From assembly GCA_002869895.2 (NCBI GenBank), contig NEWP02000027.1:135622-175496 (forward strand): a DNA stretch of 39,875 nt, written 5' to 3'. Positions 32,997 through 39,875 of the stretch are shown piece after piece (positions within the stretch are counted from its first letter, which is position 1; each line of letters opens with the position of its first letter). The notes beneath the pieces are model-generated. The model worked only from the letters and a program-made list of their open reading frames with translations, was not told the DNA's origin and did no database searches. Source of the stretch: Nitrospira sp. CG24E. GTDB lineage: Bacteria > Nitrospirota > Nitrospiria > Nitrospirales > Nitrospiraceae. Position numbers and translations under genes: made by a program.

Positions 32997-33620
32997 ATGG
33001 AGACCGATGTGACCGGTGTTCTTCTTGCGGGAGGCAAAAGCCGCAGGATGGGCGAAGACAAGCGCTACCTTCTCGTGGGAGAGCAGACACTTCTCGAACG
33101 CGGTTTGGCGGTGCTCCGCTCAATCTTTCAGGAAGTACTTGTCGTGATTGCACAGGATAGCCCTTCGCTCGATATGGTGAATGTCCGAGTCGTGCGAGAT
33201 CTGCTGCCTGACTGCGGGAGTCTCGGAGGGGTCTACACAGGACTGAAGCAGGCGACCAATCCCTACATATTCGTGGCGGCATGCGACATGCCGTTTCTCG
33301 ACCCTGCGGTCATTGCCCAGTTCACAAGTCGAAGAGCCACCGTCGATATTGTGATGGCAAAACTTGCGGAACGTATGCATCCGATGCATGCGCTGTATGG
33401 AAAGGGATGCCTGACGGCTATGGAGCAGATGATTGCAGCAGGACGGCTGAAGATCCAAGATTTGGCGTTGAATCCGTCCCTCAGGGTTCAACAGATTACG
33501 GAAGATGAGTTGCGCTCTACCGATCCTTCCTATTGTTCTTTTCACAACGTCAATACACCGGCGGATCTTGAGGCGGCCTATTCGCTGTTGGCTCAGAAGC
33601 CTCCCTCACAAACACCGTAG
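32997..33620 (+). CDS. mobA: Molybdenum cofactor guanylyltransferase MobA
   Basis: 207 aa, usual length. LLAGGKSRRMGEDK is the nucleotide-binding motif, ACDMPFLDP the metal-binding loop, and SFHNVNTPADLE the C-terminal family signature. It transfers GMP from GTP to molybdopterin to form Mo-MGD, as used by DMSO-reductase-type enzymes such as nitrite oxidoreductase. ATG 32997 chosen; the longer frame would begin inside the preceding terminator. It is the partner of mobB at 9213. Confidence 0.95.
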   Translation: METDVTGVLLAGGKSRRMGEDKRYLLVGEQTLLERGLAVLRSIFQEVLVVIAQDSPSLDMVNVRVVRDLLPDCGSLGGVYTGLKQATNPYIFVAACDMPFLDPAVIAQFTSRRATVDIVMAKLAERMHPMHALYGKGCLTAMEQMIAAGRLKIQDLALNPSLRVQQITEDELRSTDPSYCSFHNVNTPADLEAAYSLLAQKPPSQTP

Positions 33621-33628
33621 GCTCCACT

Positions 33629-34666
33629 ATGGCGCGGACAGTCGTTATGATCCATCCAGGCGGTCTTGGAGATGTGCTCTTGGCCGTCCAGGCCATGAGC
33701 CGATTGCGGACCCGTTTCCCCAAACATCGGCTGGTGCTCTGCGCAGAGGATCAGTCCGCGAAATTATTGATCGAGTGTCGCGTCATCGATGCATGGGCTC
33801 CTGCCCAGGGTCGAGATTGTGCAGACCTATTCGCCGGCGTGGAGTCACCCACCAATCAGATACAGAGGTGGCTGGAAACCTGCGATCTGGCCATTGGCTG
33901 GATGAAGGATTTGGATGGTACGTTCTGCAAAGCCCTCAAAACAGCCGGCGCCCAAGAGGCAATCGTGAGGTCACCGTTCTCGGCCACGATTCGAGCAACC
34001 CATCAGCGGGATCGGTTTCTTGAGGCAATCAATGAGATACCGTCCGGTAGTCAGCAGGATGTTTCCTTGAGGCCGGCAGAACGACTTTTCAATGTAGGAC
34101 GAGTTTGTCTTGAAGCAGAAGGTCTCGTGACGGGGCAGTTTCTTGTTGTGATTCATCCAGGGAGCGGGAGTGTTCATAAATGTGTGTCGCCGGGAACGCT
34201 TGCATCCCTAGTGAGAGTTGTTCAGGACTTTGGAGCGACTCCTGTCCTGTTAGAAGGGCCGGCGGATCATGAGCCAGTCGAGCGTCTTCTCCAATTATGC
34301 GTGAACCGACCGACTGTCCTAAAGGGCCTCGATATTCTTCGGGTCGCCGGGGTAATTGCCCAGGCGCAACTCTTTGTTGGGCAGGACTCGGGTGTCACGC
34401 ATCTGGCGGGGCTGATGGGGGTGCGTACGGTTGCCCTGTTTGGACCGACTGAGCCAGATCGCTGGGCTCCACGGGGGCCTCATGTTTCTGTAGTGCAGGG
34501 CGTACCTTGCCTCTGTCAATCCTGGGATGCTGTGAGCCGGTGCGAAGCGAAACCTTGCCTTGAGATACCGCAGAACTATCTTGAGGAACTCTGTCTCTCG
34601 CATCTCAAGGTAGCAGCTGCCGATAGAGGATCCCCTGCGGTATCCCTTCCGGTATCTTGTCACTGA
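33629..34666 (+). CDS. Family 9 glycosyltransferase (ADP-heptose:LPS heptosyltransferase-like)
   Basis: 345 aa with GT-B fold. IHPGGLGDVLLAVQAM opens the acceptor half; VVIHPGSGSVHKCVSP, then FVGQDSGVTHLAGLMGVRTVALFGPTEPDRWAP is the donor-binding GT9 signature. Four Cys lie near the C terminus (CLCQSWDAVSRCEAKPC), as in many heptosyltransferases. It likely adds a heptose to lipopolysaccharide core. 8 bases after mobA. Confidence 0.88.
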   Translation: MARTVVMIHPGGLGDVLLAVQAMSRLRTRFPKHRLVLCAEDQSAKLLIECRVIDAWAPAQGRDCADLFAGVESPTNQIQRWLETCDLAIGWMKDLDGTFCKALKTAGAQEAIVRSPFSATIRATHQRDRFLEAINEIPSGSQQDVSLRPAERLFNVGRVCLEAEGLVTGQFLVVIHPGSGSVHKCVSPGTLASLVRVVQDFGATPVLLEGPADHEPVERLLQLCVNRPTVLKGLDILRVAGVIAQAQLFVGQDSGVTHLAGLMGVRTVALFGPTEPDRWAPRGPHVSVVQGVPCLCQSWDAVSRCEAKPCLEIPQNYLEELCLSHLKVAAADRGSPAVSLPVSCH

Positions 34667-34732
34667 CTATCTCGTATGCTACAGTGTCCAGTTCGTTTTT
34701 CCTTTCATTGCTAAGGACTTAGGAGTTTTTTC

Positions 34733-36487
34733 TTGTCCAGCGGGGTTGTTCAGGAAAAGGTCGTCACTGCGCTTCTTGAAGCGCTCAACGGGGCCAAGAA
34801 AAAAGGCCAATTGAAGACAGAGGCTTGGCCTCAACTGAGCCTCGATGCCCCGAAGCGGCCTGAATGGGGAGACCTTGCTTCAACGGTGGCCATGTCTCTG
34901 GCTGCGTCCGAACAACAGGCTCCCCACGACATTGCCCAAATTATCATCGACAATCTTGCGCAAGACGGGCAACTGTTCGACCGGATTGAGATCGCCAGAC
35001 CTGGGTTCCTTAACCTCACAGTCAAGCCTGTCGTCTGGCAGGAAGCGCTCAGAGAGATTGAGATACAAGGAACGGCTTACGGGCAAGCAGAATTGGGGAA
35101 TCGGCGTCGTGTGTTGGTGGAGTATGTGAGTGCGAATCCGACCGGTCCGTTACATGTGGGACATGGTCGAGGCGCCGCAGTCGGGCAGGCAGTGGCGAAT
35201 ATGCTGAAGGCCGTTGGGTACGATGTCGTAAGTGAGTACTATATCAACGACTCAGGCCGGCAGATGAAATTGTTGGGGAGTTCCGTTTTTGCGCGATATG
35301 AGGAACTCTCGGGCCGTCCCGTGGAATTTCCAGCGGAGGGATATCACGGGTCTTACATCACGGCTGTAGCCGAGCGAGTGAAACAACAGCTTGGGCCTGA
35401 GCTGGCTGGACGTGCGGCCCCTGAGGTTGAGGAGCGTTGCCGAACCTTCGCTTATCGGGAACTGTTGGCGCTGATTCGCGAGGACCTGAAGTCCTTCGGG
35501 ATTGAGTTCGAGTCCTGGTTCAGCGAAGCGTCTCTCGTGGACTCAGGGACCGTTGAGCGGGTCTTGGACGAATTGAAATCGCAGCGATTCCTATTTGAGC
35601 AAGAGGGTGCCTGGTGGTTCCGATCCTCGATGTTTGGCGATGAAAAGGATCGTGTCGTGCGGAAACAGGACGGTGAATATACCTACCTGGCTTCCGATAT
35701 CGCGTACCATCAAGATAAGCTGCGGCGTGGATATGACCTCCTCATCGATGTCTGGGGCGCGGATCATCATGGCTACATCCCTCGTATGCAAGCGGTCGTG
35801 CAGGCCTATGGCCATCAAAAAGATTGCCTCCAGGTCGTGCTGGTTCAGATGGTGAATCTGTTGCGCGGAGGGAAAAAAGTAGAAATGTCGAAGCGGGCCG
35901 GCGAGTTTATCACGATGCGGGAAGTCATCGATGAAGTCGGGGCCGATGCGGCCAAGTTCTTTTTCTTGATGCGGGATTCCGACTCGCATCTCGATTTTGA
36001 CTTGGAATTGGCCAAGCAACGGTCATCCGATAATCCCGTGTACTATGTGCAGTATGCCCATGCCAGAATCGCCAGTCTTTGGCGCGTTGCGGCTGCGCGA
36101 GGCATTGCTTGCCCCCTGCCGAGCGAAACGGATTTGGCCCTGTTGACGGACCAGGACGAATTGGGGTTGATCCGAAAGCTCTCTGCCTATCCCTCGGTCC
36201 TGCAGGGCAGTGCGATGGCCTATGAGCCCCATCGAATGACCTATTATCTTCAGCAATTGGCCGGCCTGCTCCACACCTTTTATAACAAGCACCGGATTCT
36301 CCCTCCCGCGGCTGATCGAGACCTATTGGCGATCACGCCGGAGGGGGGTGCCCCAGGCGAGGGGTTGCAGAAGGAAGTCCCCACGCCTGAACGGACTGCG
36401 GCGAGATTGGCCTTGATGCGGGGAGTCCAGCAGGTCTTACAGAACGGACTCCGTGTCCTTGGAGTGTCTGCGCCGGAGCAGATGTAG
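34733..36487 (+). CDS. argS: Arginyl-tRNA synthetase
   Basis: 584 aa, a normal class I ArgRS. Additional N-terminal domain (1-120) recognising the tRNA D-loop, HIGH motif as H141-V-G-H144 (NPTGPLHVGHGRG), the KMSKS-like V383-E-M-S-K387 and a helical anticodon-binding C-terminal domain. The start is TTG at 34733 with AGGAG 7 bases before it; no ATG or GTG fits near this point. Confidence 0.96.
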   Translation: MSSGVVQEKVVTALLEALNGAKKKGQLKTEAWPQLSLDAPKRPEWGDLASTVAMSLAASEQQAPHDIAQIIIDNLAQDGQLFDRIEIARPGFLNLTVKPVVWQEALREIEIQGTAYGQAELGNRRRVLVEYVSANPTGPLHVGHGRGAAVGQAVANMLKAVGYDVVSEYYINDSGRQMKLLGSSVFARYEELSGRPVEFPAEGYHGSYITAVAERVKQQLGPELAGRAAPEVEERCRTFAYRELLALIREDLKSFGIEFESWFSEASLVDSGTVERVLDELKSQRFLFEQEGAWWFRSSMFGDEKDRVVRKQDGEYTYLASDIAYHQDKLRRGYDLLIDVWGADHHGYIPRMQAVVQAYGHQKDCLQVVLVQMVNLLRGGKKVEMSKRAGEFITMREVIDEVGADAAKFFFLMRDSDSHLDFDLELAKQRSSDNPVYYVQYAHARIASLWRVAAARGIACPLPSETDLALLTDQDELGLIRKLSAYPSVLQGSAMAYEPHRMTYYLQQLAGLLHTFYNKHRILPPAADRDLLAITPEGGAPGEGLQKEVPTPERTAARLALMRGVQQVLQNGLRVLGVSAPEQM

Positions 36488-36502
36488 CAGGGAAGAGGGA
36501 TT

Positions 36503-37675
36503 GTGGACTATTCAGTGCAGCAGGCGGCCGGTGAGACGAGTGCCAGGTTGGGGAAACTCAGTACCGCCCATGGAGCGATCGATACGCCGGCATTTATGCC
36601 GGTTGGGACGTTGGGGCCGGTGAAGGGCATCGAGCCGGCAGACCTAGCGCAGCTCGGTTTCGGTCTCATGCTCAACAATGCCTACCATCTCTATTTGCGA
36701 CCTGGACATAAGATCGTGGCTGAGATGGGTGGATTGCATCGGTTTACCGGGTGGCCGGGAGCCATCTTGACGGATAGCGGTGGGTTTCAGATTTTCAGCC
36801 TTGCCAAACTGTGCAAGGTGACCGATGAGGGCGTGAGCTTTCAGTCGCATCTCGATGGCTCCACGCACTTCATCACGCCGGAGACGGCCATCGAGATTGA
36901 AGAAGCGTTGGGGGCCGACATCATGATGGCGTTCGACCATTGCGTGGCCTTGCCTGCTGAGAAGGAAGTCGTGCGAGATGCTGTAAGGCGCACGACCCTG
37001 TGGGCAAAACGGTGTCAGGCCAGTCGGCGTCGCACGGATCAAGCGCTCTTTGGGATCGTGCAAGGAGGCCTGGATAGAGATCTTCGTGTGACTTCTGCGC
37101 GCGAGCTTGTCGCACTTGGCTTCGAGGGCTATGCGATCGGAGGGCTTTCGGTGGGAGAATCGAAGACCGAGATGTATGCCATGTTGGATGTGACCGAGCC
37201 GGAGCTGCCGGCTTCGAAGCCGCGGTATTTAATGGGAGTGGGAATGCCGGAGGATTTGATCGAAGGGGCAGCGCGCGGGATCGATCTGTTCGATTGCGTG
37301 GTGCCCTCGCGGCATGGGCGGACCGGTTCGCTCTTTACGAGTTTCGGGCGTGTGGTGATCAAGCAAGCACGGTATCTTCGCGATGAGCAGCCGATCGATC
37401 CTGCCTGCGGATGTCCGGTCTGCGCCCGCTATTCTCGGGCCTATTTACACCATCTCTTCCAAGTGAAAGAGATGCTCTCGTCGCGGCTGAACACGATTCA
37501 CAATCTTTGGTATTTCGCCGATCTGATGGGTCAAGTGCGGTCTGCGATCGCACAGGGAAGATTACGGTCGTTTCGAGATGAGTTTTACCGATCCCGCAAT
37601 CAGGCTCTGTCGGAGGTCTCAGAGGCGGATGAGGCTGGTGCTGATGGGCATCGGCGGCAGGCTGGGTGGGACTAA
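36503..37675 (+). CDS. tgt: Queuine/preQ1 tRNA-guanine transglycosylase
   Basis: 390 aa. It swaps guanine 34 of GUN-anticodon tRNAs for preQ1. D91 (TDSGGFQIFSL) is the general acid/base, D264 (DLFDCVVPSRHGRTG) the nucleophile, and zinc ligands C302, C304, C307 and H333 have exactly the classical spacing. GTG start at 36503, AGAGGGA before it. 15 bases after argS; head of the tgt-yajC-secD group common in bacteria. Confidence 0.97.
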   Translation: MDYSVQQAAGETSARLGKLSTAHGAIDTPAFMPVGTLGPVKGIEPADLAQLGFGLMLNNAYHLYLRPGHKIVAEMGGLHRFTGWPGAILTDSGGFQIFSLAKLCKVTDEGVSFQSHLDGSTHFITPETAIEIEEALGADIMMAFDHCVALPAEKEVVRDAVRRTTLWAKRCQASRRRTDQALFGIVQGGLDRDLRVTSARELVALGFEGYAIGGLSVGESKTEMYAMLDVTEPELPASKPRYLMGVGMPEDLIEGAARGIDLFDCVVPSRHGRTGSLFTSFGRVVIKQARYLRDEQPIDPACGCPVCARYSRAYLHHLFQVKEMLSSRLNTIHNLWYFADLMGQVRSAIAQGRLRSFRDEFYRSRNQALSEVSEADEAGADGHRRQAGWD

Positions 37676-37696
37676 CTGGGTTGAGGAGGGGTTCGT

Positions 37697-38050
37697 ATGG
37701 TCATGCAATCGGTCGCATGGGCACAGGGGATTGGGGCAGGGGCTGGAGGTGCGAGTTCGACGTACAGTACGATTCTGTCCCTTCTTCCCTTCGCGTTGAT
37801 CTTCGTCATTTTCTATTTCCTGGTCATTATGCCGCAACAAAAACGCACCAAACAGCAGAAAGAGTTGCGAGAGGCGCTGAAGAAGGGTGACAAGGTCGTG
37901 ACGGCATCCGGGATCTGGGGCACCGTCGCGAATCTCGGGAAGGAGACGGTGACGTTGCAGATCGCGGATACCGCAAAAATTCGGATACAGCGGGATCAGA
38001 TCGCGCGATTGCGCGGCAGTGAAGACGAGGACAAGGATAAAGACTCGTAA
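37697..38050 (+). CDS. yajC: Preprotein translocase subunit YajC
   Basis: 117 aa. One transmembrane helix (LLPFALIFVIFYFLVIMP), then the conserved QQKRTKQQKELREALKKGDKVVTASGIWGTV. It accompanies SecDF in the translocase. GAGGAGGGG before ATG 37697. Standard order with tgt and secD. Confidence 0.96.
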   Translation: MVMQSVAWAQGIGAGAGGASSTYSTILSLLPFALIFVIFYFLVIMPQQKRTKQQKELREALKKGDKVVTASGIWGTVANLGKETVTLQIADTAKIRIQRDQIARLRGSEDEDKDKDS

Positions 38051-38079
38051 GTGCGAGTGACAAAGGGGTTACAGAAGAC

Positions 38080-39723
38080 ATGAAAAAAGTGGGTGGGCGG
38101 TTAGCATTGTTGGTGTTGGTCGTGGTGGCGTCGCTGATCTTCTTTATCCCTTCCTACCAGCCGTTTTATCAGACGTTGCCTGGTTGGATGAAGACGGTGA
38201 TACCGAGCAAAGGTATTACACTGGGTTTGGATCTCCAAGGCGGGATTCACCTTGTCATGGAGGTGGACGAAGATCGCGCGGTTGAGATCGCCGTCGATCG
38301 ATCGGTGGTGTCTCTGCAAGATACGTTAGTGGACAAGAAGATTCCTGTCGAGTCTGTCGCGCGGACTGGGCAGTCCCAGGTGACGATTCAGTTCCAAAAT
38401 CCCGATCTCAAGGCTCAAGTTCAGAAGATGATCAGCGACTATCCGATCTTCAGCGAGACGGAGGCTGCCGGGTCCGCCAACAAACTGGTATGGGAGCTGC
38501 GGGAGAGTGAGTCCAAGCGGATCAAGGACTCCACAATCAACCAGGCGCTGGAAACGATCCGCAACCGCATCGACCAGTTTGGCGTGGCTGAACCGATTGT
38601 GCAGCGGCAGGGGTTGAAGCAGATCGTCGTGCAGTTGCCTGGTGTGAAAGAGCCCAAGCGAGCCAGGGATCTGATCAAAGAGACGGCGTTGCTTGAATTC
38701 AAGATGCTTGATGAGGACAACCAGCCGAAGCTCGATCTGCCCGCGAGTATTCCAAAAGGCGGCGAGGCAGAGCTTCTCAAACAGGTCGAGGGAAAGCTGC
38801 CCGTAGGCGATGAGATCCTCTTCGAACGGGGAGTCCAAAAAGATACCGGACGGGAATATCGGGTTCCCTTTCTCGTGAAAAAGCGGGTCATGCTGACCGG
38901 CGATGTCTTGAGCGATGCACAGGTTTCAATCGGTCAATTCAACGATCCCTATGTTTCGATGACGTTTGACTCGAAGGGCGGCCAAGAGTTCGAACGGATT
39001 ACAGGCGACAACATCAAAAAGCGCATGGCGGTCGTGCTCGACAACACGATTTACTCGGCGCCGGTGATTCAGGACCGCATTACCGGAGGCCGCGCGCAAA
39101 TCACCGGGACCTTTTCGATGCAGGAGGCGAATGACTTGGCCATCGTGCTTCGTGCCGGCGCCTTGCCGGCTCCGCTAAAGATCATTCAGGACCTCACGGT
39201 TGGGCCGTCGCTGGGGAAGGATTCTATCGAGAAAGGCATACAGGCAACCTTGTTTGCCGGCGCCTTGGTGGTGGTGTTTATGATCGTCTATTACCGCCTG
39301 TCCGGAGTGATTGCCGACTTTGCCCTGATGTTGAACCTCTTGTGTTTGATCGGAGCCCTGTCTGCCTTGAATGCGACGCTGACTCTGCCTGGTATCGCCG
39401 GAATCGTGCTTACGATCGGGATGGGCGTCGATTCGAACGTCCTCATTTTTGAGCGCATCAGGGAGGAGCTACGATCGGGGAAAGGGGTCAGGCTGGCGGT
39501 GAACGGAGGCTATGACAAGGCGCTGTTGACGATCGTCGACTCTCACGTGACCACCCTGATTACGGGGGTGGCGCTGTTTTTATTCGGCACAGGGCCGATC
39601 AAAGGATTTGCCGTGACCCTCTGTCTCGGAATCGGAATCAATCTGTTTACGGCCTTGATCGGCACCAAGGTCATCTTCGACCTTTTTAATCAACGCCAAA
39701 AAGTAGAGCACTTAAGCATCTAG
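38080..39723 (+). CDS. secD: Protein translocase subunit SecD
   Basis: 547 aa. First span at about 8-24; periplasmic P1 region with GLDLQGGIHLVMEVD and IRNRIDQFGVAEPIVQRQG; then GDVLSDAQV, the ITGGRAQITG strand and six-span end (DFALMLNLLCLIGAL, LTLPGIAGIVLTIGMGVDSNVLIFERIREEL). SecD with SecF uses the proton gradient to draw exported proteins out of the Sec channel. secF does not follow within the next 150 bases. Confidence 0.97.
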   Translation: MKKVGGRLALLVLVVVASLIFFIPSYQPFYQTLPGWMKTVIPSKGITLGLDLQGGIHLVMEVDEDRAVEIAVDRSVVSLQDTLVDKKIPVESVARTGQSQVTIQFQNPDLKAQVQKMISDYPIFSETEAAGSANKLVWELRESESKRIKDSTINQALETIRNRIDQFGVAEPIVQRQGLKQIVVQLPGVKEPKRARDLIKETALLEFKMLDEDNQPKLDLPASIPKGGEAELLKQVEGKLPVGDEILFERGVQKDTGREYRVPFLVKKRVMLTGDVLSDAQVSIGQFNDPYVSMTFDSKGGQEFERITGDNIKKRMAVVLDNTIYSAPVIQDRITGGRAQITGTFSMQEANDLAIVLRAGALPAPLKIIQDLTVGPSLGKDSIEKGIQATLFAGALVVVFMIVYYRLSGVIADFALMLNLLCLIGALSALNATLTLPGIAGIVLTIGMGVDSNVLIFERIREELRSGKGVRLAVNGGYDKALLTIVDSHVTTLITGVALFLFGTGPIKGFAVTLCLGIGINLFTALIGTKVIFDLFNQRQKVEHLSI

Positions 39724-39799
39724 CGGGTTGAGGAAACACTGTGTGGGCACGCCAGAAGTTCATTGGTCTGTACGTCTGAGACAACAGGAGCACACCACG

Positions 39800-39875
39800 C
39801 AGGATGCTCAAAAATGCTGCCCAGCAAGGCCGCAGCGAGCGAAGAGGCGAGGCGTACGCTTCGGTACGTTGAGCC
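39800..39875. repeat. Left end of a dispersed palindromic repeat
   Basis: The sequence from caggatgctc onward, through agcaaggccgcagcgagcg, to a cgtac-gcttcg-gtacg hairpin near 39852-39867, corresponds to a repeat I recall from Nitrospira genomes that is bounded by gatgctc/gagcatc words. It is cut by the window edge. It starts 76 bases after the secD stop. Confidence 0.55.

Overview
This 39.9 kb window looks like the chromosome of a nitrite-oxidising Nitrospira (phylum Nitrospirota) or a very close relative. I base this on two paralogous cytochrome bd-like oxidases with the sequence character known from Nitrospira, a block of membrane-bound c-type cytochromes (one with a nitrite oxidoreductase gamma-like haem domain), several molybdenum-cofactor genes next to tatC, and an interspersed repeat at the right edge that I recall from Nitrospira genomes. 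All family assignments come from reading motifs; no database search was possible.

Layout. 1-310: 3' end of an rRNA operon (5S rRNA and terminator), followed by inverted and direct copies of the 5S tail. 330-700: mobile-element scrap, a broken IS3-type orfA next to what looks like the last two domains of a group II intron. 833-3764 (minus strand): a lipoprotein with a caspase-like fold that has lost both catalytic residues, and a family 2 glycosyltransferase. 4190-11560 (plus strand): an envelope and cofactor block of DegP/HtrA protease, TatC, an Mrp/NBP35-type Fe-S carrier ATPase, MoeA, MobB and a two-gene ABC-2 exporter. 11600-16254: stress and housekeeping genes (glycine-rich RRM protein with a structured leader, 2OG-Fe(II) oxygenase, uracil-DNA glycosylase, CsbD-like protein, small hypotheticals, an exported PsbP-like protein). 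16458-17520: a self-contained transcription unit for a secreted cupredoxin-like protein with a strong promoter and terminator. 17615-26009: O-methyltransferase, DUF420 membrane protein, a zinc-finger protein with two PCP_red domains, a polytopic membrane protein, the first bd-like oxidase, a DUF3047 protein, a glycine-rich membrane protein and two anchored FGE-fold proteins. 26030-32975: three tiny single-span membrane proteins (34, 46 and 40 aa), the second bd-like oxidase and three membrane-bound c-type cytochromes, closed by a strong terminator. 32997-39723: mobA, a family 9 glycosyltransferase, argS, tgt, yajC and secD. 39800-39875: start of a dispersed palindromic repeat, just where secF would be expected.

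How it may fit together. MoeA, MobB and MobA make and modify the Mo-bis-MGD cofactor, TatC exports folded cofactor-bearing proteins and DegP guards the periplasm; together they suit an organism that depends on an exported molybdenum nitrite oxidoreductase. The electron-transfer block (26262-32914) looks like one operon for a multi-subunit membrane complex of bd-like core, multi-spanning cytochromes c and tiny subunits, plausibly a terminal oxidase or quinol/cytochrome c module. The upstream paralogue with its FGE-fold, DUF3047 and DUF420 neighbours may be a second version with its own assembly factors. The small peptides and these accessory genes are the least described part of the window. Several intergenic spaces contain long imperfect inverted repeats, which seem to be an interspersed family.
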